From positions 3,671,750 through 3,735,749 of the forward strand of contig NZ_BLJA01000001.1 in the NCBI RefSeq assembly GCF_019972295.1: a DNA stretch of 64,000 bases. The letters run 5' to 3'. Of this stretch, positions 50,505 through 58,216 are shown in pieces. This DNA is from Geobacter sp. AOG2 (GTDB lineage: Bacteria; Desulfobacterota; Desulfuromonadia; Geobacterales; Pseudopelobacteraceae). Numbering within the stretch: position 1 is the stretch's first letter; each line of letters begins with the position of its first letter. The position numbers were made by a program, and so were the translations under genes. Below the pieces are notes generated by a model. It saw nothing but the letters and a program-made list of their open reading frames with translations, searched no databases and was not told the DNA's origin.

Positions 50505-51323
50505 ATGGCACTGAAACGAGAACCGGAAAAGCATCCCAACCACGAACGATGGCTTGTATCCTACGGCGACCTTTTGACATTGCTGTTTGCGGTGTTCGTC
50601 GTCATGTATGCCATGTCCGTATCGGACAAGAAGAAGGTCGAAGAGGTCATGCAGTCGATGCAAAGCGCCTTCGGCATGGCGCAGACCGGCGCGCCGTCGC
50701 CCAAGATCAATGTGATCACCTCAAGCGCCCTTACCCCCATACCGGATATCAAACCGAGACTGGCGACGAACCCGGCGGACAGGAACCGCGCGAGAACGAT
50801 AGTGCCCCGGACCGTGGCGACCGATACGGATTTCAGGCAGATCAAGTCGTCCATCGAGGCCTACCTCACCAAGGAAGGCATGCGGGAGAAGGTCAACGTC
50901 GGCATAACGAAGCGGGGCTTGGTGATAAGCCTCAAGGAAGCGGGCTTTTTCGATTCCGGCAGCGCAGCGGTGAAACCGCAGTCGCAGGCTATTATCTCGA
51001 CCATTGCGGAATCATTGAAAAACTACGATAACGACGTGCGGGTGGAGGGGCACACGGACAACGTGCCGATCAGCACGGCACAGTTCCGCTCGAACTGGGA
51101 GCTGTCGACCGGCCGCGCGAACAACATCATGCACTTGCTCACGGAGAGTTTCGGCTTGCCGCCCGAAAAGATTTCAACCGTCGGTTATGGCGAATACCGC
51201 CCTGTAGACACCAACGATACGCAGGAGGGGCGCGCCAGAAACAGGCGGGTCGACATTGTCCTGTTGAATTCCGAGGCGGGGAAGTGGGAGGCGCAGCCGC
51301 CGGGACATGACGCGGCCCGGTAG
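50505..51323 (+). CDS. MotB/OmpA-type flagellar stator-like protein
   Basis: 272 residues. HERWLVSYGDLLTLLFAVFV carries the single N-terminal membrane helix and the essential proton-path Asp of MotB (SYGDLLTLL, about residue 21). A plug/linker region follows. The peptidoglycan-binding OmpA domain starts near 140 with ISLKEAGFFDSGSAAV, continues VEGHTDNVPISTAQFRSNWE and LSTGRANNIM, and ends GRARNRRVDIVLL. ATG 50505 is used; the frame opens upstream only with a TTG inside the TetR operator. No motA is adjacent, which is unusual for a stator, so it is an orphan or works with a MotA encoded elsewhere. Confidence 0.87.
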   Translation: MALKREPEKHPNHERWLVSYGDLLTLLFAVFVVMYAMSVSDKKKVEEVMQSMQSAFGMAQTGAPSPKINVITSSALTPIPDIKPRLATNPADRNRARTIVPRTVATDTDFRQIKSSIEAYLTKEGMREKVNVGITKRGLVISLKEAGFFDSGSAAVKPQSQAIISTIAESLKNYDNDVRVEGHTDNVPISTAQFRSNWELSTGRANNIMHLLTESFGLPPEKISTVGYGEYRPVDTNDTQEGRARNRRVDIVLLNSEAGKWEAQPPGHDAAR

Positions 51324-51725
51324 GTCCGGCGCATGAGCCCGTTTTACCCTGCCCCGAAAAATTCGCCGCGCCGTTGAAACCCACCCTGGTCTGTTACTCC
51401 GCAAAGCTCCCGGAAGAGAGTCCGTCTCCCCTCGCCGGAACCGCAACTCACGCCTTCCACTCACAGGAAAAGGGCTTTTTGGCCTTTTACCCCGCTGCCG
51501 TCCGTATCCCCCCAGCCACATCTCCGCCGGCCGGATTCGCCGCTCGCGCGCACGGCGCATCCGCCGTTTGCCCAAGGGTGATCCATCATTGGCAAAAATA
51601 CATTTAATTTAACCAAGGTTAATGTTATATAGAAACGGCCTCATCTCGCCCCGGTCGTATCACTTCATCCAGCAGCATGAAATCGCTCCACCACGGGCAG
51701 GCATGCCCGGACAGGAGAATCGGTC
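51324..51725. other. Spacer before the corrinoid operon
   Basis: About 400 bp. The left two thirds is GC-rich with no convincing gene. AAATACATTTAATTTAACCAAGGTTAATGTTATAT (51596-51630) is an AT-rich stretch containing TAACC-AAGG-TTA and is the likely promoter region of the downstream operon. Nothing else is recognised. Confidence 0.45.
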
Positions 51726-52406
51726 ATGGCTGACAGTATGGAACAACGCACCCTGAATGCCTATCTGCAAGCCCTCTTCGATACCGATAAAGCCGCGGCG
51801 CTGAAGGTCATACAGGAATCCCTGGATGACGGCATGGCGCCCGAGAAGGTGATCTTCGACATTGTCGTCCCCGGCATGGAGCGGATGATCGGGGGGATGA
51901 TTTCCACCGACAACCTGATAACCCTGTCACAGCACTTCCTGGCATCGCAGATAGCCGAGGAGGTGACCGACCGTTTGATCCCGCTGTTCGCATCGGCCCC
52001 CGAAGTGCAGGGGCACGTCGTCATCGGCACCAGTCACGGCGACTTCCACGGCCTGGGTAAAAAGATCGTGAGCGGCTGCCTGAAGGCCAGGATGTTCCAG
52101 GTTACGGACCTGGGCATCAATGTCGCCCCCGAGCGCTTCGTCGAAGCCGCGCTTTCCGCCAATGCCCAGGTCATCGGCATCTCCTCCATGATGATCCATA
52201 CCGCCACCGGCGAGCGCGGCCCCAAGCGGGTGCGGCAACTGCTGAACGAACAGGGGTTGGAGCACAAGATGCGGATCATCGTGGGCGGCGCCCCCTATCG
52301 CTTCCACGACAACCTGTTCCGCGAGGTCGGGGCCGACGCCTGGGCCGATACCGCCGCCGAGGCGCCTGCCGTGGTAGCCCGTCTGGTGAAGGAGTTGCGG
52401 TCGTGA
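51726..52406 (+). CDS. Corrinoid protein (MtbC/MttC-type methyl carrier)
   Basis: 226 residues. The N-terminal helical cap (about 1-88) is followed by a cobalamin-binding Rossmann-like domain with the lower-ligand motif in GTSHGDFHGLGKKIV near residue 100 (DxHxxG). Later elements are VIGISSMMIHTA and IIVGGAPYRF. Such proteins carry a methyl group on cobalamin between a substrate-specific and an acceptor methyltransferase. Start preceded by AGGAGAATCGGTC. Its stop overlaps the GTG start of the UroD-type gene, so stoichiometric synthesis is likely. The methyl donor is unknown. Confidence 0.93.
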   Translation: MADSMEQRTLNAYLQALFDTDKAAALKVIQESLDDGMAPEKVIFDIVVPGMERMIGGMISTDNLITLSQHFLASQIAEEVTDRLIPLFASAPEVQGHVVIGTSHGDFHGLGKKIVSGCLKARMFQVTDLGINVAPERFVEAALSANAQVIGISSMMIHTATGERGPKRVRQLLNEQGLEHKMRIIVGGAPYRFHDNLFREVGADAWADTAAEAPAVVARLVKELRS

Positions 52407-53446
52407 CCACGGGCCTGGACCGCTTCGGAGCGCTACTTACCGGCGCAACACCCGACCGGGTGCCGATCGTCTGCAACCTCCTCGACCAGGGGGCCGGCGA
52501 GCTGGGCGTTTCCCTGAAGCACTACTACTCCAGCGGCGACCTGGTGGCCGAGGGGCAGGTGCGCCTTCGCGAGAAATACGGCTACGATACCCTGCTGGGG
52601 ATGTTTTATTCCGCCCTGGAGGCGGAGGTGCTCGGTTGCCGGAACATCGTCTATGCCGACGACGGCCCGCCCAACGTCGGCCATCTGGCCATCGGCCGCC
52701 CCGAGGACATCGGGAAGCTGCACGTCCCGGACGATCTGAACGATCATCCCCGCTTCCGGCAACTGACACACTGCATCCGTATGCTGAAACAGGAGTCGCA
52801 GGGGCGCTGGCCGGTGCTCGGCGTGGTGACGGCTTCGTTCAGCCTGCCGTCCATGCTCATGGGCATCGGGCAGTGGATGGACCTGTTTCTGAACGGCGAC
52901 ATACAGCTTCGCGACCGGCTGCTGGAGCTGTGCTCGCAGTTTTGTTCCCGGCAGATCACGGCATTGCGCGAGGCGGGCGCCGACCTGATCGTGTACGTCG
53001 ACCCGGTGGCTTCCGCCACCTTCATCACCCCCGCGAAATTCCGGGAACTGGCGCTCCCCTGGGTGATCAGGGATCTGGAAGACCCCGGCCCGGCGGGGGT
53101 CGTCTTCTTCAACGGCGGCGGCAAGATCAACCCGATCCTCGCCGACCTGAAGGAACATACCGGCATCGGCGCCTATTACCTCAATCCCTACGACGACATC
53201 GCCGAGGCCAGGAACATCCTGGGCCCCCAGGCGCTGATCGCCGCCGCCATCAACGATATCAGGCTGATCGACTGGTCGCCGCAGGAGATCGACCGGGAGG
53301 TGGAGGGCATCATGCAGGCCGGCAAGCGGGCCGGCGGTTTTGCCTTCGGCACCCTGTTGATGCCGTTCAGGATCCCGGAACCGAACATCCGGGCGCTGGT
53401 GGATGCCGCCATCAAACACGGCTCCTATGGGGACGGCCTGCCGTGA
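52403..53446 (+). CDS. Uroporphyrinogen decarboxylase-family methyltransferase (MtaA/CmuA-like)
   Basis: 347 residues of the UroD superfamily, branch of cobalamin:thiol or O-demethylating methyltransferases. Typical elements are DRFGALLTGATPDRVPIVC at the start, ADDGPPNVGHL, TASFSLPSMLMG and DPVASATFITPAKFRE. The zinc ligands H-x-C...C of MtaA/MtbA are not apparent: the corresponding place reads VVFFNGGGKINPIL, and no cysteine follows in YYLNPYDDIAEA. The acceptor or substrate may therefore not be a thiol. The start is GTG 52403 (GTGA overlap with the corrinoid gene), and the end overlaps DUF1638 in the same way. A role in porphyrin synthesis is unlikely in this context. Confidence 0.87.
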   Translation: MTTGLDRFGALLTGATPDRVPIVCNLLDQGAGELGVSLKHYYSSGDLVAEGQVRLREKYGYDTLLGMFYSALEAEVLGCRNIVYADDGPPNVGHLAIGRPEDIGKLHVPDDLNDHPRFRQLTHCIRMLKQESQGRWPVLGVVTASFSLPSMLMGIGQWMDLFLNGDIQLRDRLLELCSQFCSRQITALREAGADLIVYVDPVASATFITPAKFRELALPWVIRDLEDPGPAGVVFFNGGGKINPILADLKEHTGIGAYYLNPYDDIAEARNILGPQALIAAAINDIRLIDWSPQEIDREVEGIMQAGKRAGGFAFGTLLMPFRIPEPNIRALVDAAIKHGSYGDGLP

Positions 53447-54033
53447 CGGCGCCTCGCAACATCATCGGATGCGGCATCCTGAAAAGGGAGATCCGCTTTC
53501 TTGCCGAAAAAAACGGCTGGCGTCTGGAGACCGCATTCCTGCCGTCGGGTTTGCACGTCGACTTCGACCGGCTTGAGAGCGGTCTCGAAAGGTGTCTGAG
53601 CCTGCATGCCGCGGAGCCGTCGATCGTCTTTTACGGCGCCTGCCACCCGCGCATGGATCAAATCCTGGAAACTGCCCGCGTCGCCAGAACGCCCGGCCAG
53701 AATTGCGTCGAAATCTATCTCGGCCACGACATGTTCTGTCGCGAGCTGGAGCAGGGGGCCTTCTTCCTGTTCGAGGACTGGGCGCTCCACTGGCGGGAAA
53801 TAGTCGGCGGCGTCATGCCCGGCGACCCGGAGATCATGCGCTCCATCTTCCGCACGGCCCACACGTACCTGCTGGCGATCCGCACCCCCTGTTCGGGGGA
53901 TTTCAGCGCCGAGGCGGAAGCCGTCAGCGCCATGACCTCCCTGGAGCTGCGCTGGGTCGACGTGGGGCTCGAACATCTTGAAGCAATCCTTGCGGCAACC
54001 CTCGTGCCCCGCGCGGTTGATTCAAACCCGTAA
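53443..54033 (+). CDS. DUF1638 domain protein of the corrinoid operon
   Basis: 196 residues, starting GTG 53443 in a GTGA overlap with the UroD-type gene. RNIIGCGILKREIRFLAEKN is the DUF1638 N-terminus. FYGACHPRMDQIL, LGHDMFCRELEQGAFFLFEDW and LGLEHL-like segments follow, with conserved Cys and His residues. DUF1638 proteins occur beside corrinoid methyltransferase genes in methanogens, clostridia and deltaproteobacteria, which matches this position. Biochemical role not established. The frame is also open upstream in antiphase to the UroD gene, which is not used. Confidence 0.85.
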   Translation: MTAPRNIIGCGILKREIRFLAEKNGWRLETAFLPSGLHVDFDRLESGLERCLSLHAAEPSIVFYGACHPRMDQILETARVARTPGQNCVEIYLGHDMFCRELEQGAFFLFEDWALHWREIVGGVMPGDPEIMRSIFRTAHTYLLAIRTPCSGDFSAEAEAVSAMTSLELRWVDVGLEHLEAILAATLVPRAVDSNP

Positions 54034-54094
54034 TGCGAATTACCTCCCGCGACTCACCGCACGGGACCCGAGACCACACAAAGGCAGGCATTTC

Positions 54095-56536
54095 ATGAAC
54101 AAAGAGGAACAGGCGACCGTCACGGCGACAGCGGAGTTGGACCACCGGCTGGTCGAACTTGCCCGGCAAAAGTCACGGCTTGAGTTGATCAACAATCTGC
54201 TGGTCGGTCTCAGCAAGGTGGCGGGCCTGGACAACACGGTGGGGCGTATCCTCGATATTCTGATGCAGACCATCGGAGCGGCGAACATCTCCATCTTCTA
54301 CCATCTTGACGGTCTTTGGCAGATGAGGGACGTGTACGGAGCCAGCCGGGAGTTCGCGGAACTCCCGGATCCCGATGTCGCCGCCGTACTGGCCGGCGGC
54401 AAGCCTCGGCAGTCCGGCAATCCCGACGGGCAGGTGTCTTACCCCGGGGAAACCTGTGCCGTTACGCTTGAAAACTGGATCTTCCCCCTCGTGTCCCGCC
54501 AACGGAACATCGGCGCCATCCGCATGGAGGGGATGCAACTCACCAACCCGAGCATCTACGAAGATTTACAGCCTTTCTTCGTCTATGCCGGGGTGATGCT
54601 GGACAACGAGATCGCCAACTATTCCCAGCTGTCCGAAGCCCACCGTTTGCTGCAGGAATCGGAAACCCTGTACCGCACCCTGTTCAATCAGTCTCCGGAC
54701 GGGATCGTGCTCTGGGGGGTCCCGGCCTTCCGTCCGCTGGAGTTCAACACGGCGGCCCACGCGTTGCTCGGTTATTCCCGCGAGGAGTATGCGGCCCTCG
54801 CCCTCTCCGACTTTGAAGCCACCAAAAACGCGGCGGGCCAGGCCGAGGTGATGGAGGTGCTGCGCCGGGAGGGAACGATCAGTTTTGAGACCGCCCACCG
54901 CACGAAAACGGGCGACATCCGCCCCATGCTCGTATCCCTGCAACTCTTAGAACTGAGCGGCCGCCAGATGGTCCTGGCGATCCACCGCGATATCAGCGAG
55001 TTGAAGGAGAAAAGCCGCACCCTGGAGTTGTACCGCCACGCCCTGGACAATGCCCGCGATTCGATTTTCCTCGTGGGGAAGGACGCCCGTTTCCTCTATG
55101 TCAACAAGGCGGCCTGCGAAACCCTCGGATACACGCGGGACGAGTTTCTGGCCATGCATGTATTCGACATCGATCCGGACTTTCCCCCCGAAATATGGGC
55201 CAAACATTGGGAGGAGATCAAGGCGCACGACGCGCTCCGTATCGAAACCAGTCAAAGGGCCAAGGACGGCCGTTTGATCCCGGTGGAGATCGGGATCAAG
55301 TTGTTCTGGTTTGAAGGTGTCGAGTATAGCCTGTCCGCAGCCCGCGACCTGACGGAGCGGCTACGGTTCGAAGCGGAGCGGCTTCATCTTGAACAGCAAC
55401 TGCTTCACGCCCAGAAACTGGAGAGCCTGGGGGTTCTGGCGGGCGGCATTGCCCACGACTTCAATAATATCCTCATGGCGATCCTCGGCAACGCCGATCT
55501 GGCCTTGATGCGCATCAACAAGGAATCGCCCGCCGTGGACAACCTGCACAGGATCGAGGAGGCGGCGGCCCGGGCGGCGGACCTGGCCAAGCAGATGCTT
55601 GCCTATTCGGGCAAAGGCAAGTTCGTGGTCGAGCATATCCACCTGAACCGGCTGCTGGAGGATATGCTCCATATGCTGGAGGTTTCCATATCCAAGAAGG
55701 CGGTACTGCGGCTCAACCTGAACCCTTCCCTGCCCACGGTGGAGGCCGACGCCACCCAGATGCGCCAGATCATCATGAACCTGGTGATCAACGCCTCGGA
55801 GGCGATCGGGGACAAGAGCGGCGTCATCGCCATAACGACCGGCTGCATGGATTGCGACAAGGGCTACCTGAAGGACGTCTGGCTGGACGAGAACATCACC
55901 GCGGGACTGTACGTCTACCTGGAGATCGCGGACACCGGCTGCGGCATGAGCAAGGATACCCTGGCCAAGATCTTCGACCCCTTCTATACCACCAAGTTTA
56001 CCGGCAGGGGACTGGGCATGGCGGCGGTCATGGGCATCGTGAGAAGCCATAAAGGGGCGATCAAGGTCTACAGCGAATTGGACAAAGGCACGTCCTTCAA
56101 GATCCTTCTGCCGGCCAGCGGCAAACCGGCCGAACTGTTCAACCATGAGGGCAGCCATTCGACGGACCAGTGGAGAGGAGGCGGCACGGTGCTCCTGGTG
56201 GACGATGAAGAGACCGTGCGGGGTATCGGGAAGGCAATGCTCCAGGAACTGGGGTTCGAGGTCATCACCGCCAACGACGGCCGGGAAGCCGTAGAAGCCT
56301 TTAAAGCCGCTCCCGGCATCGCCTTCGTCATCCTGGACCTCACCATGCCGCATATGGACGGCGAGCAGTGTTTCCGGGAGCTGCGGCGGCTGAATCCCGG
56401 CGTCAAGGTGATCATGTCCAGCGGTTTCAGCGAGCATGAGGTCAACCAGAAGTTTGCCGGCAAGGGGGTGGCGGGCTTTATCCAGAAACCCTACCGGCTC
56501 TCGGCGCTCAGGGAGGCGATAAAGGCGCTTTATTGA
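54095..56536 (+). CDS. Hybrid sensor histidine kinase with GAF, two PAS domains and a receiver domain
   Basis: 813 residues, cytoplasmic. A GAF domain spans about 30-180 (LVGLSKVAGLDNTVGRIL onward). PAS domains lie at about 195-315 (LYRTLFNQSPDGIVLWG) and 318-440 (ALDNARDSIFLVGKDARFLY). The phosphoacceptor His is in GGIAHDFNNILM near 452; ATP-binding motifs are NLVINASEAIGDKSG and GCGMSKDTLAKIFDPFY; the receiver starts TVLLVDDEETVRG, with Asp in VILDLTMPHMDGEQ. The frame is open upstream to 53978, inside DUF1638. ATG 54095 is chosen because it clears the upstream gene. It follows the corrinoid operon by 61 bp and may sense its substrate. Transmitter and receiver closely match the kinase at 43993. 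Confidence 0.92.
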   Translation: MNKEEQATVTATAELDHRLVELARQKSRLELINNLLVGLSKVAGLDNTVGRILDILMQTIGAANISIFYHLDGLWQMRDVYGASREFAELPDPDVAAVLAGGKPRQSGNPDGQVSYPGETCAVTLENWIFPLVSRQRNIGAIRMEGMQLTNPSIYEDLQPFFVYAGVMLDNEIANYSQLSEAHRLLQESETLYRTLFNQSPDGIVLWGVPAFRPLEFNTAAHALLGYSREEYAALALSDFEATKNAAGQAEVMEVLRREGTISFETAHRTKTGDIRPMLVSLQLLELSGRQMVLAIHRDISELKEKSRTLELYRHALDNARDSIFLVGKDARFLYVNKAACETLGYTRDEFLAMHVFDIDPDFPPEIWAKHWEEIKAHDALRIETSQRAKDGRLIPVEIGIKLFWFEGVEYSLSAARDLTERLRFEAERLHLEQQLLHAQKLESLGVLAGGIAHDFNNILMAILGNADLALMRINKESPAVDNLHRIEEAAARAADLAKQMLAYSGKGKFVVEHIHLNRLLEDMLHMLEVSISKKAVLRLNLNPSLPTVEADATQMRQIIMNLVINASEAIGDKSGVIAITTGCMDCDKGYLKDVWLDENITAGLYVYLEIADTGCGMSKDTLAKIFDPFYTTKFTGRGLGMAAVMGIVRSHKGAIKVYSELDKGTSFKILLPASGKPAELFNHEGSHSTDQWRGGGTVLLVDDEETVRGIGKAMLQELGFEVITANDGREAVEAFKAAPGIAFVILDLTMPHMDGEQCFRELRRLNPGVKVIMSSGFSEHEVNQKFAGKGVAGFIQKPYRLSALREAIKALY

Positions 56537-56644
56537 CGGAGGCGGGGTCGTCTCATCCCGAGGGCTGAAAGGGAGGAGACCGGTGGCGCGATTCCTTGTC
56601 CGGGAACGGAAATTCGAGGAGAAGCTATGGCATGGCCGTTTTTC

Positions 56645-56702
56645 GGTAATGCTTCCGAATTGCGTTGAAAATTGTGTTTTTGTCATGTAGAAGAGGGATA
56701 TG
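56645..56702 (+). repeat. R2 repeat fragment F outside the island
   Basis: GAATTGCGTTGAAAATTGTGTTTTTGTCATGTAGAAGAGGGATATGG retains the middle of the R2 element, without its AACAC palindrome. The 56537-56813 spacer shows nothing else. Confidence 0.65.
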
Positions 56703-56813
56703 GCGTGTTCGGGGCATTCGCCAGGCCCATTACGCCGGGGCTGAAATCGGGGGGCTCATAACCCTCTGCCGTTCCCGGGATTCCTGTTTTTAACATGCGC
56801 AGAGGAGACGATT

Positions 56814-57158
56814 ATGAAGCAAATTATGGTAATGCTGGTGATAGGGGGCTTGTTGACCCTTATGGGGTGTGCCGGCGCCGCCCAGGGCGGGACCGGTAAG
56901 AGCGCCATCGGGGAGACAAAGCTTCAGGTAACCGGTAAGTACGTAAATATAATGGCATCCACTGTTTCCATTGAACTAAAAGAGGATGGAACGTTTACCA
57001 ACAGATTCGGGAAAAGATCCTCCCAGGGAAAATATGTGGTAAAGGGTAATCATGTCATCTTCACCACCGGACCGGGCAAAACGGGTCAAACCTTTGAATT
57101 CGTACTTGAAGGGGATTCCCTGATGAGCAAGGAAGGAGCCAGGTTTAAGAAAGAGTAG
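56814..57158 (+). CDS. Small lipoprotein, unknown function
   Basis: 114 residues. MKQIMVMLVIGGLLTLMGCAG is a lipoprotein signal with Cys near residue 19. The mature part is a small beta-rich domain (TGKYVNIMASTVSIELKEDG, GKYVVKGNHVIFTTG, FEFVLEGDSLMSKEG), similar in pattern to DUF5640/META-like 'cost of growth' beta domains. GAGGAGACG precedes the start. It stands alone between the kinase and the chemotaxis locus. No function can be assigned. Confidence 0.78.
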   Translation: MKQIMVMLVIGGLLTLMGCAGAAQGGTGKSAIGETKLQVTGKYVNIMASTVSIELKEDGTFTNRFGKRSSQGKYVVKGNHVIFTTGPGKTGQTFEFVLEGDSLMSKEGARFKKE

Positions 57159-57655
57159 CGGTCGATTCGGAAAAAATCGCGTCTGAACACGAGACCGTTG
57201 CCGATGGGAAGCCTTTTTGCGCAGTACCATGGCACCCGGTAAGGGCGTTCTGCCGGTATGTATGCCGGAACCGCCCCGTGTTTTCTCCTCGAAACGCACA
57301 CCGTTTCACTGCCGAAACAAGGACATGGCCGATCACATTGCGGCGAAAAAGGGCCAATCAAGGAAAGAATTCGTAAGGCGCTGTTTTCATTGCTTTGCCG
57401 GTGTTTAACCCCTAAGATGGGCACTCCTCCTTTTTGGGCCCTGCGACCATTCCTCCGGTCGTGGGGTTTTTTTGTGGGGCTGCCCGATGTTCCCGCTTCT
57501 CCTTGAGAACCATCCTGGCGTCGCCCGGTTCCCACAAGCCGCATAAGGTAAAAAAGAGAGCCGGACCTGCATGTTCATCTTTCTGAACAATGCAGGCCGG
57601 CTCCACGCATTTCCGGCCGGCCCTCCCGGGCGCCGTTACACTATACTTGCGCGCT
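57159..57655. other. Convergent spacer with part of the duplicated cheW downstream region
   Basis: About 500 bp without a supportable gene. GGGGTTTTTTTGTGGGGCTGCCCGATGTTCCCGCTTCTC at 57464-57503 recurs nearly unchanged at 63157-63191, so the chemotaxis duplication includes sequence downstream of cheW. A minus-strand terminator lies at 57552. Confidence 0.65.
57552..57606 (-). terminator. Terminator of the cheW/MCP unit, copy 1
   Basis: On the minus strand GAGCCGGCCTGCATTGTTCA pairs with TGAACATGCAGGTCCGGCTC (20-bp stem, 6-base loop), then TCTTTTTT. Confidence 0.9.
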
Positions 57656-58150
57656 TCAGGCCGCCTCCTGGATCGCTTCGCCCGCCAGGTCCAACTCCGC
57701 GCTGCTGAAAGTCCGGTCGATATTCAGGATCATGATGAACTGGCCGCCGTTTTTGCCCATGCCCAGGATGAACTCCGTGTTGAGTTTGGCGCCGATGTTC
57801 GGCGGCGGCTCGATCTGGTCCGGTTCCAGTTCGAACACCTCCTGCACCGAATCGGCCAGGGCGCCGATGACCACGATCTCGTCTTCGTGCAGCACCTCCA
57901 CCACGATGATGCAGGTGTTCACCGTCTGCTCCGTTTCCTCCATGCCGAACTTGAGACGCATGTCCATCACCGGCACCACGCTGCCCCGCAGGTTGATCAC
58001 CCCCCGCATGTAGTCCGGCGTCCGGGGGATCTTGGTGATGGTGGTCAACTCCAGGATTTCTCTCACCTTCGCCACATCGACGGCAAATACCTCCTCCGCC
58101 AGCTTGAAGGTCAGGTACTGCCTGGTTTCCGCAATCGCTGCAACCGCCAT
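57656..58150 (-). CDS. cheW: Chemotaxis coupling protein CheW, copy 1
   Basis: 164 residues linking receptors to the CheA kinase. CheW features: RQYLTFKLAEEVFAVDVAKV at the N-terminus, IPRTPDYMRGVINLRGSVVP near 40-60, and VIGALADSVQEVFELEPDQI. It follows the MCP gene on the same strand by 66 bp; a GC-rich hairpin (GGGCGAGG / CCTCGCCC, about 58173-58205) sits in that gap. The copy at 63300 differs at only three residues. No cheA is present in the window, so it serves a kinase encoded elsewhere. Confidence 0.95.
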   Translation of the reverse strand: MAVAAIAETRQYLTFKLAEEVFAVDVAKVREILELTTITKIPRTPDYMRGVINLRGSVVPVMDMRLKFGMEETEQTVNTCIIVVEVLHEDEIVVIGALADSVQEVFELEPDQIEPPPNIGAKLNTEFILGMGKNGGQFIMILNIDRTFSSAELDLAGEAIQEAA

Positions 58151-58216
58151 GGGAACCTCCTGTTGATTAACCGTCGGGCGAGGGGGGTCGCTTCGCCCCT
58201 CGCCCGTTCGCGGTGT

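Noticed and set aside
52636..53442. An extended start for the DUF1638 gene inside the UroD gene.
   Set aside because: The extension is Arg/Pro-rich shadow sequence; the family N-terminus and a GTGA coupling site place the start at 53443.
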